A stretch of 63,500 bases of DNA from assembly GCF_001436255.1 (NCBI RefSeq), contig NZ_AZEI01000022.1:1-63500 (forward strand), in the 5' to 3' direction. Both the position numbers and the translations under genes were made by a program. Source of the stretch: Lentilactobacillus rapi DSM 19907 = JCM 15042. Lineage in GTDB: Bacteria; Bacillota; Bacilli; Lactobacillales; Lactobacillaceae. Numbering within the stretch: position 1 is the stretch's first letter; every line of letters begins with the position of its first letter. The notes beneath the pieces were generated by a model. It did no database searches and had not been told where the DNA came from. It saw only the letters and a program-made list of their open reading frames with translations. Below are positions 44,503 through 52,119 of this stretch, piece after piece.

Positions 44503-45774
44503 ATGAAACGCGTGATTGCGAACGGTCGGATTTTAGAAAATGGTCAACTGATTAATCGAGACATTCTGATTGAGGATGGGGTCGTTAAAAAAATTGCTTC
44601 TACAATAGGAAGTGATAGTGTTGATGATGTCATTGATGCCCAGAACAACTTTGTCAGTTCGGGCTTAGTCGATGTTCATGTCCACTATCGCCAGCCGGGC
44701 CAGAAGCAAAAAGAAACGATTAAGACTGGTAGCATGGCTGCTGCTCATGGTGGCTTTACAACCGTTGGCGCAATGCCAAACTTAACCCCAGCCCCTGACA
44801 GTCCTGAAAATCTCAACAATGTGATCAAGTTGAATCAAAAAGATGGCGTGGTTCACATCAAGCAATATGCGACGATCACTACCAATCGCGGCGGTGATGA
44901 ATTAGTTGATTTTCCTGCGTTGAAAAAAGCCGGGGCCTTTGCCTTTAGTAACGACGGTAACGGCATTCAAAAGAGCAGTACGATGTACGAATCCATGCAA
45001 CAGGCAGCTAAATTGGACATGGCGATTGTTGAACATGTTCAAGATGATGCCCTTACATATGGCGGTGTCTTAAACGGTGGGGCTGCCAAACGGCTTGGCT
45101 TAAAAGAGATGCCCTGGGTAAGTGAAACTGCTCAAGCAGCGCGAGATATCATTTTAGCAGAAGCAACTGGCGTTCATTACCACATTTGCCACGCTTCTTC
45201 AAAGCACACGGTTAATATTATTCGGGCTGCCAAGAAAGCTGGTATTCATGTAACGGCTGAGGTCACTCCTCATCACCTATTGTTATCTGATGAAGATATT
45301 AAGACGGATGATCCTTATTACAAAATGAATCCGCCATTGCGTGGTGAAGATGATCGACAGGCTTTGATTCAAGGCTTGTTAGATGGCACCATTGATATGA
45401 TTGCCACCGATCATGCGCCGCACACAAAGGAAGATAAAGCTGGCTCAATTGCCACTGCTTCCTTTGGGATTACTGGGAGTGAAACTGCCTTTAACATGCT
45501 GTATACGAAATTTGTTAAGACGGGGATCTTCACCCTGGCTCAACTCATTAATTGGATGGCAGAAAAGCCTGCCTCAGTCTTTAAGCTGACTGATGCTGGA
45601 AGGTTGGAAGTTGGTCAACCGGCTGATATTGCAATTTTTGACTTGGATGATCCCCACAAACTTGAAGCAAGTGAGTACCTTTCAAAAGGAATTAATACGC
45701 CATTTACCGGCGAAACCGTTTATGGCCAGACAGTTATGACCTTGGTTGATGGCAAGGTTGTTTATAAGAAGTAA
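44503..45774 (+). CDS. pyrC: dihydroorotase
   Basis: A 423-residue zinc amidohydrolase that cyclises carbamoyl aspartate. The metal-binding HVHYRQPG, IVEHVQDD, HYHICHASS and ATDHAPHTKEDK motifs are in place; the latter holds the catalytic Asp. Twenty-four bases after pyrB with GAGGAGAG upstream. The later pathway genes (pyrD, pyrF, pyrE) and pyrR are not in the window. Confidence 0.97.
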   Translation: MKRVIANGRILENGQLINRDILIEDGVVKKIASTIGSDSVDDVIDAQNNFVSSGLVDVHVHYRQPGQKQKETIKTGSMAAAHGGFTTVGAMPNLTPAPDSPENLNNVIKLNQKDGVVHIKQYATITTNRGGDELVDFPALKKAGAFAFSNDGNGIQKSSTMYESMQQAAKLDMAIVEHVQDDALTYGGVLNGGAAKRLGLKEMPWVSETAQAARDIILAEATGVHYHICHASSKHTVNIIRAAKKAGIHVTAEVTPHHLLLSDEDIKTDDPYYKMNPPLRGEDDRQALIQGLLDGTIDMIATDHAPHTKEDKAGSIATASFGITGSETAFNMLYTKFVKTGIFTLAQLINWMAEKPASVFKLTDAGRLEVGQPADIAIFDLDDPHKLEASEYLSKGINTPFTGETVYGQTVMTLVDGKVVYKK

Positions 45775-45785
45775 TTTAATCCTAA

Positions 45786-45908
45786 ACAGATTGGGACAAT
45801 CGGCGTTTTGATCCCAAAATTTAACGAAAATGATCAATTATTCTTGATTTTGGAATAGTTGGTCATTTTTTTATGGCCGGGATCAGCCGTTTGGCGCAAG
45901 TTTTATCA
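45786..45908 (+). repeat. repeat family B, copy 6 (with terminator)
   Basis: GATTGGGACAATCGGCGTTTTG, hairpin TTTAACGAAAATGATCAATT... with GGAATAGTTGGTCATTTTTTT (about 45818-45873), and the end GATCAGCCGTTTGGCGCAAG. Terminates pyrBC. Confidence 0.85.
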
Positions 45909-46038
45909 ATATCAGAAGGGAAAGCCAAGTTGCATTTATAAACAATTTACCGACTAATCTTAGACTATTTGTAGTTAACGGCCACCACCTAGCTATTGAG
46001 CTGTTGCTGAATTATAATGCTAACTATGGAGGTAGCTA

Positions 46039-46617
46039 ATGACAAGGAATCTAAAGCGTTGTGCCTGGGCCAATACTGACAACCAGTTAATGCAGCAATA
46101 TCACGACCAAGAGTGGGGCCGCCCCAACCACGACAGCCGTCATTTATTTGAATTGCTATCCTTGGAGATTATGCAGGCCGGATTAAGTTGGCAGACGGTT
46201 TTGAATAAGCGGCAGGCGTTTAAGCAAGCCTTCCACGACTTTGACTATCGACAGGTTCAAGGGATGGAAAGTGAACTGCCGAGCTTAATGAAAAATGCCG
46301 CTATCATTCGCAACCGGCGCAAATTGATCGCCACTATTAATAACGCCAAAGTCATTAATGAGCTGGCCAATTCAGGGACCACCTTTGATCGCTACATGTG
46401 GCAATTTGTTGCTGATAAGCCAATTCAGCATCATTATCAATCACATGAACAAATTCCGGCAACGACTGATTTAGCCAAACAAATCAGCAAGCAAATGAAG
46501 AAAGACGGCTTTTCGTTTACTGGTCCGGTCATTATCTATTCATTTATGCAAGCAGTTGGGATGGTCAATGATCATGAAGTGGACTGTTTTGCTTACCAAG
46601 AAATTGCAGAAGATTAA
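46039..46617 (+). CDS. tag: DNA-3-methyladenine glycosylase I
   Basis: A 192-residue base-excision enzyme removing 3-methyladenine from alkylated DNA. The N-terminal RCAWANTDNQLMQQYHDQEWG with the zinc Cys and His, the catalytic Glu in LEIMQAGLSW, and the C-terminal NDHEVDCFAY with the second His/Cys pair are intact. GGAGG precedes the ATG. Confidence 0.96.
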   Translation: MTRNLKRCAWANTDNQLMQQYHDQEWGRPNHDSRHLFELLSLEIMQAGLSWQTVLNKRQAFKQAFHDFDYRQVQGMESELPSLMKNAAIIRNRRKLIATINNAKVINELANSGTTFDRYMWQFVADKPIQHHYQSHEQIPATTDLAKQISKQMKKDGFSFTGPVIIYSFMQAVGMVNDHEVDCFAYQEIAED

Positions 46618-46621
46618 CCAA

Positions 46622-46674
46622 ACAAAAACAGCGTTCTTAATCATGGTTGAAATGGTTAAAGAACGTTGTTTTTT
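46622..46674 (+). terminator. terminator between tag and nudF
   Basis: AAAACAGCGTTCTT pairs with AAAGAACGTTGTTTTTTT around a short loop; it serves converging genes. Confidence 0.85.
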
Positions 46675-46721
46675 TATAAATGTTAGAAATCAATTGTTCA
46701 AAAACGTTTAAAGTATGGGGC

Positions 46722-47273
46722 TTATTTCAGAAATAGTTGATAATATCCAACTGCCGATACCGCCTGGGCCGTATTCACTTTACCAGTCCTGATCCACTCC
46801 ACGACTTGGGTTAAGGGGACTAGTTCGCTATTGACAAATTCGTCTTTGTCGAAATGCTTTTGAACCCGATCAGCCGGGTCAAAATCAATGAGCATGAGGT
46901 CGGCGAATTGGTCCATGAAACCTTCAGATGAGGTGATGCGAGTCATCTTCGTAACGGATTGAGCTACGTACCCAGTCTCCTCATGCAATTCCCGTTTGGC
47001 AGCCTGCTCAGCGGTTTCACCAGGATTGACGATCCCAGCTGGTAGAGAAACGGAATCACTGTTGACGCCAGCTCGGTACTCGCTGGTCATGACAACTTCT
47101 TGATCGGCGGTCATTGCTAAGATTGTGATTGTCGGGGATGTTTTAATGAGATCTCGTTCCACCTTCAAGCCGTCTGGGGTTTGAATATGGAGTTGATCAA
47201 CGGCAAAAACACGACCGGAATAGACATTCTTGCGGTCCAGAATTTTTCCGGGCTGATGCCAAGTTTTAAACAT
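46722..47273 (-). CDS. nudF: ADP-ribose pyrophosphatase, Nudix family
   Basis: A 183-residue Nudix hydrolase. The Nudix box GIVNPGETAEQAAKRELHEE followed by TGY is complete near residues 93-115, with SVSLPAG before it, as in NudF/ADP-ribose pyrophosphatases. It hydrolyses ADP-ribose to AMP and ribose-5-phosphate. AGGAGG precedes the ATG, and a family A repeat ends just upstream of that site. Confidence 0.92.
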   Translation of the reverse strand: MFKTWHQPGKILDRKNVYSGRVFAVDQLHIQTPDGLKVERDLIKTSPTITILAMTADQEVVMTSEYRAGVNSDSVSLPAGIVNPGETAEQAAKRELHEETGYVAQSVTKMTRITSSEGFMDQFADLMLIDFDPADRVQKHFDKDEFVNSELVPLTQVVEWIRTGKVNTAQAVSAVGYYQLFLK

Positions 47274-47292
47274 GGATGGGCCTCCTATAAAA

Positions 47293-47414
47293 AAGTGAGT
47301 GGATCCAGGCGGTTAGCAACCGGAGCGTAAGTCTCCTTTGGCGGGAATTCCCGATTCTGGGATTTTTGCCAAAGGTGCTTACGTGCAGGTTGCTGCCTGG
47401 AGTAGCTGTCCTAA
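47293..47414 (+). repeat. repeat family A, copy 5
   Basis: AAGTGAGTGGATCCAGGCGG... with apical stem CCTTTGGC...GCCAAAGG. The GTGAG end faces the nudF ribosome site, which is read from the other strand. Confidence 0.9.
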
Positions 47415-47418
47415 GAAA

Positions 47419-47541
47419 AAGTGAGCGGATCAAAGCAGGTTAGAATCTGGAGCCTAAGTTTCCTGCTACAGAAATCCCGGGTTTGGGGATTTTTGTAGCA
47501 GGTGCTTAGGTGGAAGTTTCTGCTTTGAGTAGCTGTCCTAA
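47419..47541 (+). repeat. repeat family A, copy 6
   Basis: Tandem to copy 5. Apical stem CCTGCTAC...GTAGCAGG, different from its neighbours but again self-complementary. Confidence 0.9.
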
Positions 47542-47544
47542 AAA

Positions 47545-47662
47545 AGTGAGCGGATTAAAGCGGTAGAGATCGGAGTGTAAGTCTCCCCGAACAGAAATTC
47601 CGGGTTTGGAATTTTTGTTCGAGGTGCTTACATGGAGATCTCTGCTTTGAGTAGCTGTCCTA
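47545..47662 (+). repeat. repeat family A, copy 7
   Basis: Third tandem copy. Apical stem CCGAACAGAAATTCC...GGAATTTTTGTTCGAGG, with the arms changed on both sides. Confidence 0.88.
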
Positions 47663-47800
47663 AAAATATGCTGAGCGTAATTACAACTTTGCTCGTATGA
47701 ATTAGGGAACGGAACCTAATAATTCTAGTTTAGCACATTGTGAAACATCGTTATCTATGTTTTACAAATGCTGGATTACCAACAAAAGATTCAGTTGTGA

Positions 47801-47930
47801 TATAATACAAAGTAGAAAAAGGGAAATCCTAGTCGTATAGGGCTTCCCTTATAGAGCCGTTTAAGACGGTGGCATTTAGGGTTAAATAACCGCTAGCTCT
47901 GCCAAGCTAAGGCGGTTATTTTTTTCGCCG
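47801..47930 (+). ncRNA. antisense RNA, probable antitoxin of the type I locus
   Basis: An extended -10 (TGATATAAT, TATAAT at 47801-47806) starts a transcript near 47813. It would form GGGAA/TTCCC and GCCGT/ACGGTGGC hairpins and end at the terminator AATAACCGC...GGCGGTTATTTTTTT (47886-47925). That terminator overlaps the end of the toxin gene on the opposite strand, so the two RNAs converge and share complementary 3' ends. Confidence 0.72.
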
Positions 47931-48020
47931 ATTTTTAGTCAACTCACCAACTAATGCCAATAAGGCTACGATAAAAGTACCGAAAGCCAGCATTAATTGT
48001 AGGGCATCCGAAACGGACAC
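47916..48020 (-). CDS. Hol_Tox family small membrane toxin (type I toxin)
   Basis: A 34-residue peptide: MSVSDALQLMLAFGTFIVAL, then a second hydrophobic stretch, ending in the basic tail KNRRKK. Composition and order (polar start, LMLAFGTF, one membrane helix, Lys/Arg end) match the putative holin-like toxin family found across Firmicutes. GTG start with AAAGGAG eight bases upstream. The convergent antisense RNA below its 3' end makes a type I toxin-antitoxin locus likely. Confidence 0.82.
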   Translation of the reverse strand: MSVSDALQLMLAFGTFIVALLALVGELTKNRRKK

Positions 48021-48121
48021 TCAGGCTACTCCTTTCATAGGATCTGAGCTTATCGTTGTAACACCATAAGCACCACCTCCAATTGGAAATAGCCACCACC
48101 TTAACTTCCCTACAAAATAAA

Positions 48122-48127
48122 AGTATA
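48122..48127 (-). promoter_or_regulatory. probable -10 of the toxin mRNA
   Basis: TATACT preceded by TG on the minus strand. It gives a leader of about 95 bases holding GGAGGTGG and a five-codon frame (48045-48062) before the toxin ribosome site; the leader may hold back translation. Confidence 0.5.
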
Positions 48128-48187
48128 CAGGAATTTTAACGGATTACCCAGAAAAAGGTCGATTGAAATTTGACCACCTAAAAGGAC

Positions 48188-48502
48188 CTAACTGGTCATC
48201 TTAATCCCAACAATACTAATAAGTAACATCACGACAAACACCCAGGTGATGGCTGAAATTTTGTCACCAAATAAGACGATTCCGGCGATCACGGTTCCAA
48301 CTGCGCCAATGCCGGTCCAAACGGGATAGGCGATGGCTAACGGCAATGTTTTGGTGGCGTGGGCGAGTAAAAAGAAGCTAATTAGCATGCCGACAAAGGT
48401 GACAATGGTTGGCGTGAGGTTAGTGAACCCGTGACTAAACTTCATGGCGATTGCCCAAACAACTTCGAAAATACCAGCGATGATTAAAAATATCCAATTC
48501 AT
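48188..48502 (-). CDS. small multidrug resistance (SMR) family exporter
   Basis: A 104-residue, four-helix membrane protein of the EmrE/SugE family. Helix 1 (MNWIFLIIAGIFEVVWAIAMKFSHG) carries the essential Glu in IFEVVWA, in the SugE-like spacing; helix 4 is FVVMLLISIVGI. Members export quaternary ammonium compounds or guanidinium. GGAGGAG precedes the ATG at 48502. A family A repeat ends just upstream of the ribosome site, and a terminator-like leader lies beyond it. Confidence 0.92.
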   Translation of the reverse strand: MNWIFLIIAGIFEVVWAIAMKFSHGFTNLTPTIVTFVGMLISFFLLAHATKTLPLAIAYPVWTGIGAVGTVIAGIVLFGDKISAITWVFVVMLLISIVGIKMTS

Positions 48503-48520
48503 AGAATCTCCTCCAAAAAT

Positions 48521-48643
48521 AAGTGAGCGGAGCAAAGCGGTTAGCAACCGGAACGTAAGTCTCCATAAGCGAAAATTTTGGCTTCAAAATTTTCGCTTAT
48601 GGTGCTTACGTGCAGGTTGCTGCTTGGCGTAGCCGTCCTAAAC
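48521..48643 (+). repeat. repeat family A, copy 8
   Basis: AAGTGAGCGGAGCAAAGCGG... with apical stem CCATAAGCG...CGCTTATGG, loop AAAATTTTGG-like. The GTGAG end faces the SMR ribosome site, read from the other strand. Confidence 0.9.
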
Positions 48644-48661
48644 GACAAGCAAAGCTGCCCT

Positions 48662-48742
48662 AAAAAAATAGCACTCCCCACAATTCCTTCTAAGACCTAA
48701 CGGAATTGCAAAAAGTACTGACAATTACTGCCCGGTGGCAGT
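48662..48742 (-). promoter_or_regulatory. candidate cis-acting leader with terminator upstream of the SMR gene
   Basis: On the minus strand a small hairpin ACTGCC-ACCG-GGCAGT (48742-48727) is followed by AGTACTTTTTGCAATTCC pairing with GGAATTGTGGGGAGTGCT (48719-48670) and then ATTTTTTTA. A terminator inside the leader of a single exporter gene is what a ligand-sensing attenuator would look like. It could equally be the terminator of the DUF3021 gene upstream. I do not match it to a named riboswitch. Confidence 0.5.
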
Positions 48743-48808
48743 CGTTATTAATTTAAAATCATGATAGCACATTTTTAGGTCAAAGGGAATTAATCTCTTT
48801 TTGGCGCT

Positions 48809-49264
48809 TTATTGACTTTGCTTCAATTTACGGTTAATCGACTCAGCTTGTTTTCGAGCACCAATCAGACATATCAAGTAAATCAAAACATAAACGATGA
48901 GGAAAATGATTGTAAAGAAAGCCAATTCAACAAAATTGAGTGGGAACCAACCGGCCAAGATGGCTAAGGGCAGGAAACCAAAGTAGGTAATCAGTAAGTG
49001 GACAACAGTCATTTTGACGATACTCCAATCAGTTTCGGTAAAGACAAGTGACCCCAGCGTAAATACAACTCCCATAAGCGCCCATAAGATTGCTGAAACG
49101 ATGGTCGCATTAAGTGAGCCGTTAAACTTATCGACAAACGCTGGTGCTGAGGGGGAATAAGAAGTTGCCCCGTTTAAAGAAGCGAAAACAACTGAGAGGA
49201 TAAAGCCGATAAATACCCCTGACACAATCCCGATTACAGCTTGGATGCACATTCGTTTGATCAT
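48809..49264 (-). CDS. DUF3021 membrane protein
   Basis: A 151-residue membrane protein with four hydrophobic segments and a charged C-terminal tail (GARKQAESINRKLKQSQ). It matches the DUF3021 type, which is commonly encoded beside a LytTR regulator and is thought to restrain it at the membrane. Its start overlaps the LytTR stop (ATGA), so the two are translationally coupled. Confidence 0.85.
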   Translation of the reverse strand: MIKRMCIQAVIGIVSGVFIGFILSVVFASLNGATSYSPSAPAFVDKFNGSLNATIVSAILWALMGVVFTLGSLVFTETDWSIVKMTVVHLLITYFGFLPLAILAGWFPLNFVELAFFTIIFLIVYVLIYLICLIGARKQAESINRKLKQSQ

Positions 49265-49698
49265 GATAATCGCTCCTTTACTTTCTTTAGATAACGCCTG
49301 GAAGAACTGGTTTGGGTGCCATTTTTGAAATGAATGATAATGATACCGGTCGAAGACACTTCAAATTCCTTAACGTATTCCAAATTAATGATTTCCGTAT
49401 TTGAAATTCTGATGAAATTTTTGGGAAGAGAAGCTGCCAGCTCGTATAATCGTTTGTTAACTTGTAGTTCAGTGCTTCCAAGCGTTTTGACGTAGACATT
49501 TTTCTGGCTGGTGTAAAAGGACAAACACCGTGATAGCGGGATCAGGTGATTGCGATTAAAATCTTTACCAACGATGGTTTCTTGACCAGCTCCTTCAGCA
49601 AGGGCGATCATCTGATTAACCAGCTTATTTTGCTGCCTGATTCCCAATATAACAATATCAGGATCTAGGTTATCGATTATTTTAACGTGAACCTTCAA
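49261..49698 (-). CDS. LytTR-domain DNA-binding regulator
   Basis: A 145-residue protein with a C-terminal LytTR domain (residues about 45-140: FNRNHLIPLSRCLSFYTSQK, NVYVKTLG, KNFIRISNTEIINLEYVKEF, TSSSRRYLKKVKERL) and a short N-terminal helical region without a receiver domain. Start: AGGAGG touches the GTG at 49707, so I take the TTG three codons on, eight bases away. With DUF3021 it probably forms an autoregulated, membrane-inhibited pair; CAGTTATC and CAGTATCA upstream (about 49745-49765) may be its binding repeats. Confidence 0.87.
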   Translation of the reverse strand: MKVHVKIIDNLDPDIVILGIRQQNKLVNQMIALAEGAGQETIVGKDFNRNHLIPLSRCLSFYTSQKNVYVKTLGSTELQVNKRLYELAASLPKNFIRISNTEIINLEYVKEFEVSSTGIIIIHFKNGTQTSSSRRYLKKVKERLS

Positions 49699-49856
49699 GA
49701 TCCTCACCTCCTGAATTTATCATAGGCTAACGATTAGATTAATGATACTGTTTTAAGATAACTGGTTGATATGTAGGATAAGTGGTAAAAAAGGACTTGG
49801 GACGTTAATCGGCAAATCGTTTGTGAATGCAACTTAGTTTTCGATTTCTGCATTGA

Positions 49857-49975
49857 CTAAACTTGCGATAAACGGCTAATCGTCGCCATTTAAGCTAAAA
49901 AGGCAATGCATCCAAACGAGAATGCATTGCCTTTTTAGCTTAAATTCTGGGATCAAATTGCCTTTCATCCCATTT
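49857..49975 (-). repeat. repeat family B, copy 7 (with terminator)
   Basis: Reverse orientation: AAACTTGCGATAAACGGCTA, the hairpin ATTTAAGCTAAAAAGGCAAT... (49889-49946) with a perfect 24-base stem, then GGGATCAAATTGCCTTTCAT. It lies upstream of the LytTR terminal region and downstream of nothing on the plus strand. The rest of the 49699-50022 gap is AT-rich promoter-like DNA. Confidence 0.85.
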
Positions 49976-50022
49976 TCTTGAAATTCCAAATATAATTGAG
50001 AGAATATCACTAACTAAAATCG

Positions 50023-50775
50023 TTAGTGCATCGCATTCATGGCGATAAGAAACGAAAGCGCATCGAATATATTATGGACGATGTATGACACCCAGATTGA
50101 CTTGCTGCGAACAAAGATGGAATTGAGGAAGAATCGAGCAACCCCAATGACAAGTAGCATCTGAACGAGATTCCAATTGTAGGTCTCAAAGTGAATCAAA
50201 CCAAACAGAATCATCGATGCCAGCATGGCAATTCCAAGGCCCGAACGGCGACTAAAGTGGTAGTACTGAATGAGCAAGGCAGCTACCACCAAAAAGATGG
50301 TCAGACTCACCACTTCTTCACTCATTAAATCGAATAGATCCGAAATAACTTCATGAAAAAGCATTAATCCTTTGTTGGCAGCTGAGCCGACTTGAGCTGC
50401 TTCACCATTTTCGTTAGTGGAAAAACCAGCTGAATTTAAACTATAAATTGCAAAAAGCGAGTAGGCAACTTGAACAATCAGCATGACCACTGCAAACCAC
50501 CAGTCGGACCAGCGTGGTCGTCTAAACAATTTCTTGAGTTCGCCGTTACTGAAATACCAAGCAATTGCGATAAAAATAAAGGTCGGCAAAATATCATCCA
50601 TCAACGCCATCACCCAGTATGGATGGAAAGTAAAGGACGCGGCAAACCCGATCCAAGCAATAGTGCCACCCAACATTAAGATGAGCAACGTCCAGAGACG
50701 CCACTGCTCAAGTTGAACGTCGAGTAACGGAAATTCCCGCTGATCCTTTTTTCGTTCAAATAAAAAGTGCTTCAT
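50023..50775 (-). CDS. CPBP-family intramembrane protease (CAAX/Abi)
   Basis: A 250-residue membrane protein with about seven hydrophobic segments. The glutamate motif is present as SEEVVSL but lacks the usual Arg of E-E-x3-R; the later FGLIHFET (F-x3-H) and HNIFDAL (H-N-x2-D) motifs are intact. In lactic acid bacteria such proteins take part in bacteriocin immunity or processing, but no bacteriocin gene is near. AAGGGG precedes the ATG. Confidence 0.83.
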   Translation of the reverse strand: MKHFLFERKKDQREFPLLDVQLEQWRLWTLLILMLGGTIAWIGFAASFTFHPYWVMALMDDILPTFIFIAIAWYFSNGELKKLFRRPRWSDWWFAVVMLIVQVAYSLFAIYSLNSAGFSTNENGEAAQVGSAANKGLMLFHEVISDLFDLMSEEVVSLTIFLVVAALLIQYYHFSRRSGLGIAMLASMILFGLIHFETYNWNLVQMLLVIGVARFFLNSIFVRSKSIWVSYIVHNIFDALSFLIAMNAMH

Positions 50776-50941
50776 GTTATCAACCCCTTATCCCCTAATT
50801 AAGTATTATTAACAGGTAATATTTTAACGCAAAGAATGGAATGGGGCGACGATTTACACCTGATGGTGGCGCACTTTACAAATAAAACCGTTCAGCGGCA
50901 ATCAACTCCAAATTCATTGGTGCCGATTACGATTCCGCAGG

Positions 50942-52108
50942 TTATTTCTTTAATACCCGAACCCTAAACACGGCGTCAATTTTACTGAGTCGTTGAATCA
51001 ATTTATTATCTTCTTCGTTTTTCAAGTTATCCAAATCAATGATGGTATAAGCAACGCCGTCTTTGGCCGCGTTACTCATGCTTTCGATGTTGATACCGGC
51101 ATCAGCCAAGGCTGTCGCAATTTGGCCGACCATGTTGGGAATGTTTTTATGGATCAGGGTAATGCGATAGGGGGCATTAAACGGAACTTGGAGATTTGGT
51201 AAGTTGACCGAATTTAAAATATTCCCGGTTTCAAGATACGTCATGATCGTGTTGGCTCCCTGAGTTGCCCCATTTGCCTCGGCTTCAATCGTTGAACCAC
51301 CAATATGTGGGGTTACCACGACGTCGTCACGATTGAGCAAGATATTTTCACCAAAATCGGTGTAATAAGTTCTGATCTTGCGGGCGTCCAATGCGTCGAC
51401 CGCAGCTGCATTGTCAACAATGCCACCTCTGGAATAGTTAAAAAGTTTAACGCCGTCTTTCATGATCTCCATTTGCTCGCTACCAATTAGGCCGGTGGTT
51501 TCTTCATTCTTTGGAACGTGAACGGTGACGTAATCGGCGTGGGCCAACGCTTCACCCAGCGTTCTCGCCCGGGTGATGTTGGTTGAAATGTGCCATGCCG
51601 CATCAGCCGATAAGTAAGGGTCATAGCCAATGACTTTCATTCCAAGGGCGCTGGCCGCATTCGCAACCAATGAGCCAACGTGGCCGACACCAATGACGGC
51701 AAGGGTTCGACCGGTTAATTCAGTCCCCTTAAATTTAGTTTTGTCTTTCTCAGTTCTTAATGAAATGTCAGCGCCACTGTTATGAGCAGCATAATCTGCG
51801 GCGGCAAATAAATTTCGTGATGAGGCAATCAACAAGGCGATAATCAGCTCCTTAACCGCATTGGCATTACTCCCAGGAGTATTGAAAACGGCCGTTCCAT
51901 TATTGGTCGCCTTGTCTAAAGGTATGTTATTATAGCCGGCTCCTGCCCGGGCAATTACCTTAAGGCTCTTTGGAAATTCCTGATCATGTAAATTGACGGA
52001 ACGGATTAAATAGGCATCCGCGTCATCTGTTTTATTAATTTGATAATCGTCGGTAAATTGATCCAAACCTGCTTGCGCAATTGCGTTATATGTTTTTACT
52101 TGATACAT
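50942..52108 (-). CDS. serA: D-3-phosphoglycerate dehydrogenase
   Basis: A 388-residue NAD-dependent enzyme starting serine synthesis from 3-phosphoglycerate. The Rossmann motif is VIGVGHVGSLVANAA; catalytic Arg (NYSRGGIVD), Glu and His (TPHIGGSTIEAEANGA) are present. An ACT domain fills the last 75 residues (RITLIHKNIPNMVGQIATAL), so serine feedback is likely. It follows serC by 11 bases. Confidence 0.95.
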   Translation of the reverse strand: MYQVKTYNAIAQAGLDQFTDDYQINKTDDADAYLIRSVNLHDQEFPKSLKVIARAGAGYNNIPLDKATNNGTAVFNTPGSNANAVKELIIALLIASSRNLFAAADYAAHNSGADISLRTEKDKTKFKGTELTGRTLAVIGVGHVGSLVANAASALGMKVIGYDPYLSADAAWHISTNITRARTLGEALAHADYVTVHVPKNEETTGLIGSEQMEIMKDGVKLFNYSRGGIVDNAAAVDALDARKIRTYYTDFGENILLNRDDVVVTPHIGGSTIEAEANGATQGANTIMTYLETGNILNSVNLPNLQVPFNAPYRITLIHKNIPNMVGQIATALADAGINIESMSNAAKDGVAYTIIDLDNLKNEEDNKLIQRLSKIDAVFRVRVLKK

Positions 52109-52119
52109 GTCTGTTCCTC

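Noticed and set aside
47293-47662. CRISPR array from the three tandem repeats
   Set aside because: Units are about 125 bases with internal palindromes and no short unique spacers; no cas genes are in the window.
48045-48062. Five-codon frame (MVLQR) upstream of the toxin
   Set aside because: It has a ribosome site but is too short to call a gene; it may matter for toxin translation and is mentioned there only.
48662-48742. A mini-ykkC (guanidine-II) riboswitch before the SMR gene
   Set aside because: That class needs two hairpins with ACGR loops; only one hairpin with an ACCG loop is seen.
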